From NCBI RefSeq assembly GCF_040892595.1, contig NZ_JBFRYB010000001.1, positions 3,162,001 to 3,226,000 on the forward strand: 64,000 nt of DNA. Direction: 5' to 3'. The notes beneath the pieces were generated by a model, which saw nothing but the letters and a program-made list of their open reading frames with translations, searched no databases and was not told the origin of the DNA. Position numbers and translations under genes: made by a program. Shown here in pieces: positions 17,757-26,701 of the stretch. The stretch's first letter is position 1; each line of letters starts with the position of its first letter. The stretch comes from Zhongshania sp. R06B22. Lineage in GTDB: Bacteria; Pseudomonadota; Gammaproteobacteria; Pseudomonadales; Spongiibacteraceae.

Positions 17757-18512
17757 TCAACGTAAAAACGCCTGACCGCCATCCACAGGCAAGGTATGAC
17801 CGGTAATATAGGCTGCATCCGGCCCACACAAAAACACCACTACCCTGCCTACATCTTCCTCACAATCACCGACTCGCCCGAGCGGCACGGTACACAGAAA
17901 ATCCTCAACATCATCGCCACCACTCTCTACCCAGCGACTCATGGCCGGCGACATAGCTAGCGGCATAACACAATTGACGCGGATATTATCTTCGCCCCAT
18001 TCACAGGCGGCGGCACGACTCAGTGCGCGGGTTGCTTCTTTAGCGGCGGCATAAGCGCCAAAACCTGCAGAGTCAGAACGCATAGCCGCAGAACTGGCGA
18101 GATTAACGATACTGCCATCGCCCCGCAAAAAGGGGTAGCAGGCCTTCATAAAGCGGAGAGTGGCTAAAGGACCGGAATCCATGCCATCGAGGTATTCGTC
18201 TTCGTTTATTTCGAGGATATTGCCGAGCGGCACAATCTGAGCGTTATTAACTAGAATGTCGACGCCACCAAACTCATCGACGATTTCCAGCACCGCGGCG
18301 TCGATATCGTCAGAAACTGTAACATCGCAAACAAAGGCCTGGGCCTCACCGCCCCTACGGTGGATTTCTGCACAGGTGGCCTCTAAGGTGGCTAAGGTTC
18401 GACCCAGTACCGCTACCGTCGCACCTTCCGCGGCTAAAGCAAACGCAATACCAGCGCCAACGCCTTGCCCACCACCTGTTACCACCGCAACTTTACTTTG
18501 CAGAATAGCCAT
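17757..18512 (-). CDS. short-chain dehydrogenase/reductase
   Basis: A 251-residue classical SDR with the cofactor motif TGGGQGVGAG, NNAQ, the active-site Ser in NLASSA, and Tyr-x-x-x-Lys in YAAAK. The C-terminal GHTLPVDGGQAFL is typical of this family. ATG at 18512 is chosen over a GTG three codons upstream because AGGAG lies eight bases before it. It follows the LuxR-type regulator at the end of the meta-cleavage gene cluster and may oxidise a dihydrodiol or alcohol of that pathway, which is inferred from location only. Confidence 0.88.
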   Translation of the reverse strand: MAILQSKVAVVTGGGQGVGAGIAFALAAEGATVAVLGRTLATLEATCAEIHRRGGEAQAFVCDVTVSDDIDAAVLEIVDEFGGVDILVNNAQIVPLGNILEINEDEYLDGMDSGPLATLRFMKACYPFLRGDGSIVNLASSAAMRSDSAGFGAYAAAKEATRALSRAAACEWGEDNIRVNCVMPLAMSPAMSRWVESGGDDVEDFLCTVPLGRVGDCEEDVGRVVVFLCGPDAAYITGHTLPVDGGQAFLR

Positions 18513-18553
18513 CACACACACTCCTAGCGACGAATGTGACCAGCCGACTGAGT

Positions 18554-19675
18554 TTATTCTGCCAGCTGCGCCACGCTTTTCAGAATTAACCGCACCAACA
18601 AAGTTTGTCTGCTGACACCGGTTTTTGAAAAAATCGACCGCAGGTGTGTGCGTGCGGTATTGCGGCTCATGCCAAGAGCCGCAGAAGCTTCGTCAAGACT
18701 TAGGCCATCAGAAAGCAGCAAGGAGAGTTGCGCTTCGGTTGGCGTAAATCCAAATAGTTGTATAATAACCGCAACCGGGGCCTCTGCTCCATATTCAGGG
18801 TCACTGATAAAAATCGCCACCGTCGGTACCGACTTACCTTCAGACCACTCGGTTACCGGCACCGGTCTAGCGATAACACCTAAATCAGCAAAATCGCCGT
18901 CTCGCGGCACTCTCATCGCTTCAACGACCGTCGGCTCATCACCACTGCGATGTTCCAATATCCGGTTAATTAAGCGCTGTAATTTCTTGGTGGTTGCTTG
19001 GTCACCTAATAATAGATGGCCATCTTCAACACGAACATCCGGTTCACGAATAATCAAATGCTCTGCCATGCGGTTACAACTAAGCACACGACCATTCTCA
19101 TCCAGAATAATAGTCGCCAATGACAAACTTTCCACCGCACCGGCATATAAATCGCGTTCAGATTCGACTTTATTCAATCTGACATGAAATCGCAGTGCCC
19201 GCTCTAAGTGAGGAACCAGGGCATAAATCAAATCGCGATCGGCTTGATCAAAACTCGCCGAATGCTGACCGCGAGCAACCCGCAGTCCGGCATTCATCTC
19301 GCCGGGGACAACAATGTCCACCCCCAGAGAGTCGTATAAGCCCGCCGGTTGCATACATAATTTATAGAGTTCACTGTCCAACCAGCCTTCGCCGGGCACC
19401 ATTTCCATTAAGCTTTTCACTTCGCCGGGGCGCAACGACTGAAAGGGATCCATAGCAAACAGGCGCTCTTGATATCGGGCGATACCCTCAAGATTACCAC
19501 CCACAACCCGCAACACGCCGCGGCCCTTCTCAGACGGTTTGTTTAGAACCAAGGTTACTGACACCGCGTCCATCATTTTGCGCAGCACTGACAGGAAACC
19601 TTGCCAAGGTTCCTCTTCTAATGGACCCTGGTAAATAGTGGCAATTAATTCGTCAAATGCGGGGTTAATCAGCAT
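18554..19675 (-). CDS. LuxR-type (GerE helix-turn-helix) transcriptional regulator
   Basis: A 373-residue regulator. The last 65 residues form a GerE helix-turn-helix (GFTPTEAQLSLLLSDGLS, then SRNTARTHLRSIFSKTGVSR). The N-terminal half is a large sensor region with a PAS-like segment near residues 180-210 (ATIILDENGRVLSCN). There is no receiver domain. It lies between the aldolase/dehydrogenase genes and an SDR, all on the same strand, so it is the likely local regulator of the ring-cleavage genes; its signal is unknown. The helix-turn-helix is similar to those beside aromatic and steroid breakdown clusters. Confidence 0.85.
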   Translation of the reverse strand: MLINPAFDELIATIYQGPLEEEPWQGFLSVLRKMMDAVSVTLVLNKPSEKGRGVLRVVGGNLEGIARYQERLFAMDPFQSLRPGEVKSLMEMVPGEGWLDSELYKLCMQPAGLYDSLGVDIVVPGEMNAGLRVARGQHSASFDQADRDLIYALVPHLERALRFHVRLNKVESERDLYAGAVESLSLATIILDENGRVLSCNRMAEHLIIREPDVRVEDGHLLLGDQATTKKLQRLINRILEHRSGDEPTVVEAMRVPRDGDFADLGVIARPVPVTEWSEGKSVPTVAIFISDPEYGAEAPVAVIIQLFGFTPTEAQLSLLLSDGLSLDEASAALGMSRNTARTHLRSIFSKTGVSRQTLLVRLILKSVAQLAE

Positions 19676-19742
19676 ATCGGCGCCAGCCAGACCTTATTAT
19701 TTATTAGGGTCGCCAGTATAACTGAGAAACACGCAGACGTAA

Positions 19743-19760
19743 GGCCTTCGAGCGAAGGCC
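19743..19760 (-). terminator. hairpin after the aldolase gene
   Basis: A palindrome GGCCTTCG AG CGAAGGCC lies 44 bases after the aldolase stop. Read on the minus strand it is followed by TTACGTCT, a poor T run. It may terminate the meta-cleavage operon before the regulator gene. Position and symmetry support this; the weak tail lowers confidence. Confidence 0.5.
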
Positions 19761-19803
19761 CATCAAGATGGTTTGATATAAACTACTAGCTCAAACTAAC
19801 TAT

Positions 19804-20832
19804 TTAAATAAGACCTCTGGCCTTAGCCATGTCTATTGCCAGGTCTTCAATCATATCTTCCTGACCACCCACCGTGCGGCGGCGGCCCAGTTCAACCAAG
19901 ATGTCCCGCGATGACACCCCGTACTTCGCCGCCGCGCGTTTAGCGAATAGCAAGAAGGAGGAATATACGCCGGCGTAACCCAGGGTTAGGGAATCGCGAT
20001 CAATCCGAATAGGGCTGTCCATAATGGGCGTCACCAGGTCTTCAGCAACATCCATAATCTTATAAAGATCGATGCCGTGATTCACTTCCATACGATCCAT
20101 CACCGCAACCAATACTTCCAGCGGCGTATTACCTGCGCCCGCGCCCAAACCCGCCACAGAGCCGTCAATTCGATTAGCGCCGGCTTCTACCGCCACCAAT
20201 GAGTTCATCACCCCTAGGCTGAGATTGTGATGCGCATGAAATCCCAATTCAGTTTCTGGCTTGAGTTCACGACGCAGTAAAGCGATGCGCTCTTTCACCT
20301 GGTCTGGCAGCAAGTAACCCGCCGAATCGGTGCAATAAATACAGTTTGCGCCGAAAGACTCCATGAGCTTAGCCTGCTCAACAATCTGCTCAGCCTCAAT
20401 CATGTGGGTCATCATTAAGAAACCAACGGTATCCAAGCCCATTTGCGCCGCCATACCGATGTGCTGCTCTGACACATCGGCTTCAGTGCAGTGAGTGGCA
20501 ACACGAATAGTGGTTACGCCTAAATCCGCAGCCATCTTGAGGTGGTCAACCGTGCCGATACCAGGCAGCAGCAACGCTGAAATTTTTGCATTTTTAACGA
20601 CGCCAACAACTGCTTTGAGGTATTCCTCGTCGCTGTGCGCCGGAAACCCGTAATTCACTGAGGAACCGCCGAGGCCGTCGCCGTGGGTCACCTCAATCAA
20701 CGGCATTCCCGCCTCATCTAAGCCCTTGGCAATAGACTTCATTTCATCCAGTGAAATTTGGTGCTGCTTGGCGTGCATGCCATCGCGTAAGCACATATCG
20801 TGTAGTACAACTTTTTTACCACGTAAATCCAT
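19804..20832 (-). CDS. 4-hydroxy-2-oxovalerate aldolase
   Basis: A 342-residue class II aldolase (BphI/DmpG/MhpE type) that splits 4-hydroxy-2-oxo acids into pyruvate and an aldehyde. The start [17 protein letters not shown] carries the metal-binding Asp and the catalytic His region; [11 protein letters not shown] carries the two metal-binding histidines. The partner dehydrogenase lies 12 bases upstream; these two enzymes form a channelling complex in known pathways. Length and motifs are complete. Confidence 0.95.
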   Translation of the reverse strand: MDLRGKKVVLHDMCLRDGMHAKQHQISLDEMKSIAKGLDEAGMPLIEVTHGDGLGGSSVNYGFPAHSDEEYLKAVVGVVKNAKISALLLPGIGTVDHLKMAADLGVTTIRVATHCTEADVSEQHIGMAAQMGLDTVGFLMMTHMIEAEQIVEQAKLMESFGANCIYCTDSAGYLLPDQVKERIALLRRELKPETELGFHAHHNLSLGVMNSLVAVEAGANRIDGSVAGLGAGAGNTPLEVLVAVMDRMEVNHGIDLYKIMDVAEDLVTPIMDSPIRIDRDSLTLGYAGVYSSFLLFAKRAAAKYGVSSRDILVELGRRRTVGGQEDMIEDLAIDMAKARGLI

Positions 20833-20844
20833 GTTCCTGTCCCC

Positions 20845-21762
20845 TTAGACTGACGCCAATGATGGAAGTGAAAAGCGTCCTGCCAGCATTTCTTCTGCAA
20901 ACATTTCTGCGGTGCGCAGACCGGCAGCAGTCATAATGTCTAAGTTACCCGCGTACTTGGGTAGGAAATCACCCAAACCTTCAACTTCCATATACATCGA
21001 CACCCGATTGCCATCAAACACCGGACCATTTTTTAGCCGATAACCCGGTACATATTTTTGCACCTCGGCAACCATGTCATTGACCGACCTGCGGATCGCA
21101 TCCTGATCAGGCTCGTCGTCGGTGAGACAGTGAATCGTGTCGCGCATAATCAGCGGTGGTTCAGCAGGGTTAATTACAATAATCGCCTTACCTTCACGAG
21201 CGCCGCCGACTTTCTCGACAGCACCGGCTGTGGTGCGAGTGAATTCGTCGATATTCTTGCGCGTGCCCGGACCCACTGATTTAGAACTCACGGTTGCGAC
21301 AATTTCGCCGTAACTCACTGACTGCACCCGAGATACCGCTGCCACCATGGGAATGGTCGCCTGACCACCGCAAGTCACCATATTGACATTGCGACTGCCC
21401 GCAGCAAGTGCATCCTTAAGATTCACCGGCGGCACGCAATAAGGGCCAATGGCAGCGGGCGTCAGATCAATCATTAAGGCGCCCTGCTCATTCACCTTGC
21501 GAGAATTTTCGGCGTGAACATAAGCGGAAGTGGCATCAAAACAAATCTGCACGCCATCGGCTTTCATAGTGGGTAACATGCCGTCGACACCGTCTGCGGT
21601 CACTTTCAAACCCATTTCTTTGGCACGCAATAAACCTGGGGATTCTGGGTCAACCCCCACCATCCAGACCGGCTCTATCAGTTCAGAACGTAATGCCTTC
21701 ATTAGCAAATCGGTACCGATATTGCCGGGGCCGATAATTGCTGCCTTAATCTTTTCCGCCAT
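20845..21762 (-). CDS. acetaldehyde dehydrogenase (acetylating)
   Basis: A 305-residue enzyme of the BphJ/DmpF/MhpF group, converting acetaldehyde (or propanal) and CoA to the acyl-CoA with NAD. The Rossmann motif [11 protein letters not shown] is near the start and the catalytic Cys is in [12 protein letters not shown]. It forms a complex with the aldolase encoded next. Whether two- or three-carbon aldehydes are used cannot be told from sequence. Confidence 0.95.
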   Translation of the reverse strand: MAEKIKAAIIGPGNIGTDLLMKALRSELIEPVWMVGVDPESPGLLRAKEMGLKVTADGVDGMLPTMKADGVQICFDATSAYVHAENSRKVNEQGALMIDLTPAAIGPYCVPPVNLKDALAAGSRNVNMVTCGGQATIPMVAAVSRVQSVSYGEIVATVSSKSVGPGTRKNIDEFTRTTAGAVEKVGGAREGKAIIVINPAEPPLIMRDTIHCLTDDEPDQDAIRRSVNDMVAEVQKYVPGYRLKNGPVFDGNRVSMYMEVEGLGDFLPKYAGNLDIMTAAGLRTAEMFAEEMLAGRFSLPSLASV

Positions 21763-21807
21763 GGTGTTGCACTCTCTAAATATTAAGCTGAGACGGGGAG
21801 ACCCGCC

Positions 21808-22599
21808 TTATACAAATTGAACTGACGCGCGGCCAATACCGTGTAATTCCATTTCCATTTTGTCGCCGGCAATCACCGGTTCTAGCGGTACCAGCGAACC
21901 GGACAAGATTACCTCGCCAGCCTTAAAGGGAATGCCAAAGCGTCCCAAGGTATTGGCCAACCACGCTACCGCAGTGAGCGGATTGCCTTGCACGGCGCTA
22001 CCTAAACCTTCGCTAAGCAGGACGCCGTTTTTCCAAACCGTAATCTTCAAATTCGGCAAATCATGATCGCGGGGGTCAGCGCTAGCGTCGCCCAAGACAT
22101 ACACCCCGCAAGAGGCGTTATCGGCAACGGTATCTTGAATGCGGATATTCCAATCTTTAATTCGCGAATCGACGATTTCAAAGCAGGGCATTATGCATTC
22201 AGTCGCGGCCAAAACATCGGCCTCGGTCACACCGGGGCCCTGCAAATCTGCTTTTAGTTTAAAGCCAATCTCAGCTTCGGCGCGGGGCTGAATTAAATTA
22301 CCGACTACCGTAACGTCCGCGCCATTGGGATAGGCCATTGCATCGGTCAAAAAACCGAAGTCGGGTTGATGTACACCCAACATGTCTTGCACTACCTTGC
22401 TGGTCACACCAATCTTTTTACCGACTACCACCTCACCGTCATCATCGACACGACGCTTAAGCATCTGCAATGAAATATGATAAGCATCATCCAAGGTGAT
22501 CTCAGGAGCTTGCTCGGTTAAAGGCTGCAGGGGCTTGAAATCACGCATAGCCTCGTACAAGTGATCACCGAGGATCTTTATCTGTTCTTTCTGCATCAT
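21808..22599 (-). CDS. 2-keto-4-pentenoate hydratase
   Basis: A 263-residue fumarylacetoacetate-hydrolase-superfamily hydratase (MhpD/BphH type) that adds water to 2-hydroxypenta-2,4-dienoate to give the 4-hydroxy-2-oxo acid used by the aldolase. Visible are the GKKIGVTSK segment, the acidic metal site around RAEAEIGFKL, and the terminal GSLVPLEPVIAGDKMEMEL. Its ATG overlaps the hydrolase stop (TAATG), so the two are translationally coupled. The downstream genes follow pathway order. Confidence 0.93.
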   Translation of the reverse strand: MMQKEQIKILGDHLYEAMRDFKPLQPLTEQAPEITLDDAYHISLQMLKRRVDDDGEVVVGKKIGVTSKVVQDMLGVHQPDFGFLTDAMAYPNGADVTVVGNLIQPRAEAEIGFKLKADLQGPGVTEADVLAATECIMPCFEIVDSRIKDWNIRIQDTVADNASCGVYVLGDASADPRDHDLPNLKITVWKNGVLLSEGLGSAVQGNPLTAVAWLANTLGRFGIPFKAGEVILSGSLVPLEPVIAGDKMEMELHGIGRASVQFV

Positions 22600-23432
22600 T
22601 AGCCATTTCTCAAAAAATCGTTGGTGGTGCGATTAAACATATCGCGGTGCTCCACCATTACCCAGTGCCCGCACTGAGAAACCAGTGTTAGGCGAATATT
22701 CGAACAGTTTTTAGCTAGGGTTTGGATACCCGTTTCTGGCATCATTTTTTCATTAACGCCCCAAAAAGCCAGAATCGGACAGCTAATTTCTGGCAGCCGC
22801 GCCGCCATATTCGGTACCACCATCGAGCTTATAACTTGACTATTCTGCTGCTGAAAAATACCCCAACGCTCATTGATCAATTGCTCGTCAACCACACTGT
22901 CGTCGTACACGAGTCCGCGGCGAATAAAATCTTCCAAGCGCTCGGGTGCCATCGGCCCGGAAGTAAACACCTCCTTCATCACCTGCATACCCGGCATATG
23001 AAAATAATCAGCCTGCTCTTCAATACCCCCAGGCGCCATCAGTACTAGTTTTTCGACTTGGGAGGGGTTATCTAGGGTGAACTTAATAGCGATCGCGCCG
23101 CCCAAAGAATTACCAATTAAGGAGCAGGAACTCACCTTTAACTGATCAAGAAGCTGCTTGATGCATTCAACAAAAAGATCGAGGTGATACTGCACATCTT
23201 CGGGCTTGTCAGAATAACCGTAGCCAATCAGATCTGGCACAATCACTCGATATCCCTGCTCAAGCAAATACGGGTAGTTGTACTTAAAATTACTATGGCC
23301 GCTGGCGCCACTGCCGCTGCCATGTAGAAACACCACTACCGGCCCGCTGCCATTATCTAAATAATGGACGCGCTGGCCATTAGGCAGATCCGCATAGTTT
23401 TGCTCGGGTAATCCCGCGACTATCGCTGCCAT
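22599..23432 (-). CDS. alpha/beta hydrolase, meta-cleavage product hydrolase type
   Basis: A 277-residue alpha/beta hydrolase like BphD/MhpC/HsaD, which cut the C-C bond of ring meta-cleavage products. The nucleophile is Ser109 in IGNSLGGA and the His is at 256 in CGHWVMVEH. Where relatives have the acid Asp in a GRNDRFVP-like segment, this protein has GVNEKMMP, placing Glu228 at the acid position. Start at 23432 is preceded by TGGAGAA; the frame open to 23489 adds 19 unlikely residues. It is the first gene of the lower-pathway operon. Confidence 0.88.
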   Translation of the reverse strand: MAAIVAGLPEQNYADLPNGQRVHYLDNGSGPVVVFLHGSGSGASGHSNFKYNYPYLLEQGYRVIVPDLIGYGYSDKPEDVQYHLDLFVECIKQLLDQLKVSSCSLIGNSLGGAIAIKFTLDNPSQVEKLVLMAPGGIEEQADYFHMPGMQVMKEVFTSGPMAPERLEDFIRRGLVYDDSVVDEQLINERWGIFQQQNSQVISSMVVPNMAARLPEISCPILAFWGVNEKMMPETGIQTLAKNCSNIRLTLVSQCGHWVMVEHRDMFNRTTNDFLRNG

Positions 23433-23592
23433 TATTATCGTTCTCCAGTACCAAATTTCGCAGATTTTAGGTGTCTTAACCAGCGCCACACCGCACGCCC
23501 ATCAACACTTTATAAGTGCCGCAATGGTAACGGTTTGGGCCAAACACCCTAATACCTCAAATGGATGACAGCTGCGGCAACTCGCTGCGGCC

Positions 23593-24453
23593 CTACTGAA
23601 CGACAACATCGCTGAATTGGGTTTCATCACCAAACATCAATCTTGGCGATGGCGGCAGGCGACCATCAATATCTGCCAAACCGTACTCAGCGCCAAGCTC
23701 CGCAGCAAACCAGATCTTTCCGGTGCGCGCCATACGCGCCGTATCCGCCGCCAAAGAAGCGATAACACGACCGGTAAATTCCGGCGATTCCACCATATCT
23801 ATTAACTGGCTATACAACTCGGGTTCGGCAGCAAATACCGCCTGAGTGCGCTCGGTTTTTAGTAATCCCATCCACAGGGAAACAACTGCGACCTGATGAG
23901 GCTTAAAATCTACCGCCATATCGTGGGCCATCTTATCAACCGCCGCTTTGCCCGCACCGTAAGCAGGGCCATGCATATAACAACGTCCACCGGGAGACGA
24001 GGTATTGACCACTAAGCCACCATTTTTTATCAGCAGGGGCGCCGCGTAATAGGAAGCAACGTAGCTAGACCGCAAACCGACATTCAAAATATCTTGCAGG
24101 TTCAGGGGCTTCTCCCAAAAGGGGCCGGATAAGGTTAAACCATCGGGCACACACAGAGCGTTATTCACCAAAATATCGAGTTTGGCGTGATCGCGCGCAA
24201 TCTGCGCAAACAGCGCAGCAACCTCATGATCATTGCTGTGGTCACACACCACCGCGATACCCTTGCCGCCGCGCCGGCTTATTTCTTCTGCCGTTGCGTA
24301 AACCGTTCCAGGCAATACCGAATCGCCCTCGGTCTGACTGCGACCGGTCACATAGACGGTCGCGCCCGCGTCACCCAGCGCCTCGGCAATACCTTTGCCT
24401 GCGCCACGACTGGCGCCAGTAACCAGCGCAATACAATCGCTACCTAAAAACAT
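23593..24453 (-). CDS. short-chain dehydrogenase/reductase (DHRS1-like)
   Basis: A 286-residue SDR with the motif TGASRGAGKGIA, NNAL, the active-site Ser in NTSSPGG, and Tyr-x-x-x-Lys in YGAGKAAVDKMA. The long variable loop after strand two (GDSVLPGTVYATAEEI) and the C-terminal extension resemble DHRS1-like proteins. It lies 160 bases upstream of the hydrolase on the same strand and might belong to the same pathway. The substrate is unknown. Confidence 0.85.
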   Translation of the reverse strand: MFLGSDCIALVTGASRGAGKGIAEALGDAGATVYVTGRSQTEGDSVLPGTVYATAEEISRRGGKGIAVVCDHSNDHEVAALFAQIARDHAKLDILVNNALCVPDGLTLSGPFWEKPLNLQDILNVGLRSSYVASYYAAPLLIKNGGLVVNTSSPGGRCYMHGPAYGAGKAAVDKMAHDMAVDFKPHQVAVVSLWMGLLKTERTQAVFAAEPELYSQLIDMVESPEFTGRVIASLAADTARMARTGKIWFAAELGAEYGLADIDGRLPPSPRLMFGDETQFSDVVVQ

Positions 24454-24638
24454 TACCGCTCCTTTTTACACTTTTTTATGTGTTTTATTATCTGTATTCA
24501 AAACTTGAAACAACATTGATAAGGCCAGATCGAAACACCGACGCTTATAGCAACAACAGGAGATAATAATAGCTATTGCCATTGATCACCCTCGCACGGA
24601 TAGACGAGATAGTGGGCGCGACGACATAGGGGATTGCG

Positions 24639-25064
24639 ATGACAATAAGATTGAAATATCTTGGAAATCAGATAAGAACATCATCGCGGATAGCAATTAT
24701 GCTGACATTTACCAGAAACATCGCGCCGCATGTCGACAAAGAACTGGCTTTAGCTGCCAGCGCCAGACGTGCCAAGCATGCTGCGATTGAGTTCAAGCAC
24801 CTAGAAAACGCTCATGTGCTAGGACAGGAATCGACCTACCAGCACAGCAAGGTACACGTCTTAATGTTGATATGGGGCTTACGTCAGCACCATTGGCGCG
24901 AAGTCCTGGGGCAGCTTTTCAGAATTATAGGGGCCTTGAGCACTACTGCCATTGGGCTAGTACCACGTGGCAATACCGGCGGCAGTAACATCAGCCCCTT
25001 TGCAAAACTACCGCTATCACGGGAGCATAGCGACATCATTTCTAGGGCCAAGCAAGATCGGTAA
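24639..25064 (+). CDS. DUF3703 family protein
   Basis: A protein of 141 residues, or 121 if translation starts at the second ATG (24699). It matches my memory of DUF3703: an N-terminal NIAPHVDKELALA, then HLENAHVLGQESTYQH, VHVLMLIWGLRQ, the helical REVLGQLFRIIGA, and the ending GLVPRGNTGGSNISPF. The family has no established function. The upstream ATG has a GGGG before it; the downstream one has no clear ribosome site but better matches the family N-terminus. It stands alone and is convergent with the SEC-C gene. Confidence 0.75.
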   Translation: MTIRLKYLGNQIRTSSRIAIMLTFTRNIAPHVDKELALAASARRAKHAAIEFKHLENAHVLGQESTYQHSKVHVLMLIWGLRQHHWREVLGQLFRIIGALSTTAIGLVPRGNTGGSNISPFAKLPLSREHSDIISRAKQDR

Positions 25065-25131
25065 TTGGATCGCTACTGCTATTTTAGCGACCAAAGGGAT
25101 GCGAGCTCGCCCAGCAAACACCCAGTAGCGC

Positions 25132-25482
25132 TTAGACCATACCGCAGCATTTCTTGTATTTCTTAGCGCTTCCGCACGGGCAGGGATCATTTCTAGCAGG
25201 TATTTTCTCGACCACCTGAGTTCCTGCCTTACTTAGTAATAACGTCAGCGCGCTAATATCTTCCACCGCCGCATCCTTGAGATCGACCGAAATTTCGCCG
25301 TGCAAATTAGCCTCTGCCAACATCACCTCAACCTCTTTCTTGCGGTCTTCACTCGTGACAATGAGGCTCAGGGGGTATTTTTTACTACCGGCCTTAGTCA
25401 TCGCCTTCGTCTGGTAACCATGGTTAATATGGCTTTGGCGCGGATCGGTGCGACCTTTAAAGAAAAACTTAGACACGTTCAC
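25132..25482 (-). CDS. SEC-C metal-binding motif protein (PBPRA1643-like)
   Basis: A 116-residue protein ending with the SEC-C zinc motif [17 protein letters not shown], which in SecA binds zinc and mediates contact with SecB and ribosomes. The N-terminus [20 protein letters not shown] resembles the small PBPRA1643-type family. The middle looks like an alpha-beta domain without a known role. Function unknown; the gene is not coupled to its neighbours. Confidence 0.8.
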   Translation of the reverse strand: MNVSKFFFKGRTDPRQSHINHGYQTKAMTKAGSKKYPLSLIVTSEDRKKEVEVMLAEANLHGEISVDLKDAAVEDISALTLLLSKAGTQVVEKIPARNDPCPCGSAKKYKKCCGMV

Positions 25483-25747
25483 TTACCTATGAATGATCAA
25501 ACTGTTAGGACTTGAAAAGAGCAAATCCGCTGCGCGACAATTGTGGCCAACACCAGCGTGGCCGGCACAATACGTCGAACGCGCGTACTTGTCGCTACAA
25601 ACCTGCTGCGCCCAGTAAAAAGACTTAACTGCAAACACCTATGTCGCGACACGATACAGCTGTGTTTGAGTGTGGGCAGCACAAAAGAAAATAGCGTTTC
25701 ACGAGGTCACCACAATAGCAATCGACAGCCTTATAGGCCGCCGACTA

Positions 25748-26701
25748 CTATGACTGCGACTGAGTCTGTGACGGCGGCGGGGTATTCGAACTTGGAGTGG
25801 CAGCAAAACCAATGGCGTTCCCCAGTTCAACCCGAGAGACATCTACCGCTACGGATAATGTCTGCTTGCCACCGCCACCAAACACAACACCTTTTAAGGG
25901 CGTCACATCCGAATAGTCTCGCCCCCAGGCTGTCGTAATATGCTGATCTGCCGGCATGACATCATTGGTAGGATCAAAATCCTGCCATTCGTCACCGGGA
26001 ATATAGACTGCAAACCAGGCATGAGATGCGTCTGCACCCTGCATTTTTACTTGTCCAGGAGGCGGCAGCGTTTCAAGATAGCCACTCACGTAGCGGGCTG
26101 CATAGCCAAGACTGCGTAAGACGCCAATCGCCAAATGGGCAAAGTCTTGGCAAACCCCGCGACGATTTTTTAAAACTTCATCGAGCGGAGTGGCAACAGT
26201 AGAAAAACCAGGGTCGTACTTAAAGTCCGCAAAAATACGAGAATTTAAAGCGCTAACCGCCTCTAAGAAAGGCCGATTAGAACTAAACAAATCGCGGGCA
26301 AAATCCGCCAACTGAGGGGTATTAGCAATCATCGGTGAATTAAAGCAAAACTCAGAGGCACGCATATCCTCTTGCCCAGCCCCTGCACTTAGAGCGGCCA
26401 AAACCTCTGCGCAGGTAATCCCGCCGCTTAGCAAGCGCGGCTCGGATGGCGCAATTTCGACTTCACTATCTACGATTACCTCTAAGGAATGATGCGGTTT
26501 TTCCAAGGTAAAATGACACACCACATTACCAAAATAATCAACGCGCTTGATTCTACTTGTCGGCGTGGGAATGATGCGAATATCGCTGTAATTAACCCGC
26601 TGACCACTGCATTCACGGGGAATTAAATAGGCCACGTTGTAGCCCTGATTCACCTGGTCGGCGTATTCGTAACGGGTTGAGTGCTTTACCCGATATTTCA
26701 T
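25748..26701 (-). CDS. transglutaminase-like family protein
   Basis: A 317-residue protein with the N-terminal bacterial transglutaminase-like domain (RVKHSTRYEYADQVNQGY) and a papain-like core. Catalytic Cys in NRRGVCQDFAHLAIGVLR, His in DASHAWFAVY and Asp in WQDFDPTND are all visible. It overlaps the fused ATP-grasp/alpha-E gene by four bases (ATGA). In known ATP-grasp/alpha-E operons such a protein is regularly present; it may act as a peptidase or amidase on a peptide made or modified by the other enzymes. The C-terminus ends in a Pro/Ser/Gln-rich tail. Actual substrate unknown. Confidence 0.92.
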   Translation of the reverse strand: MKYRVKHSTRYEYADQVNQGYNVAYLIPRECSGQRVNYSDIRIIPTPTSRIKRVDYFGNVVCHFTLEKPHHSLEVIVDSEVEIAPSEPRLLSGGITCAEVLAALSAGAGQEDMRASEFCFNSPMIANTPQLADFARDLFSSNRPFLEAVSALNSRIFADFKYDPGFSTVATPLDEVLKNRRGVCQDFAHLAIGVLRSLGYAARYVSGYLETLPPPGQVKMQGADASHAWFAVYIPGDEWQDFDPTNDVMPADQHITTAWGRDYSDVTPLKGVVFGGGGKQTLSVAVDVSRVELGNAIGFAATPSSNTPPPSQTQSQS

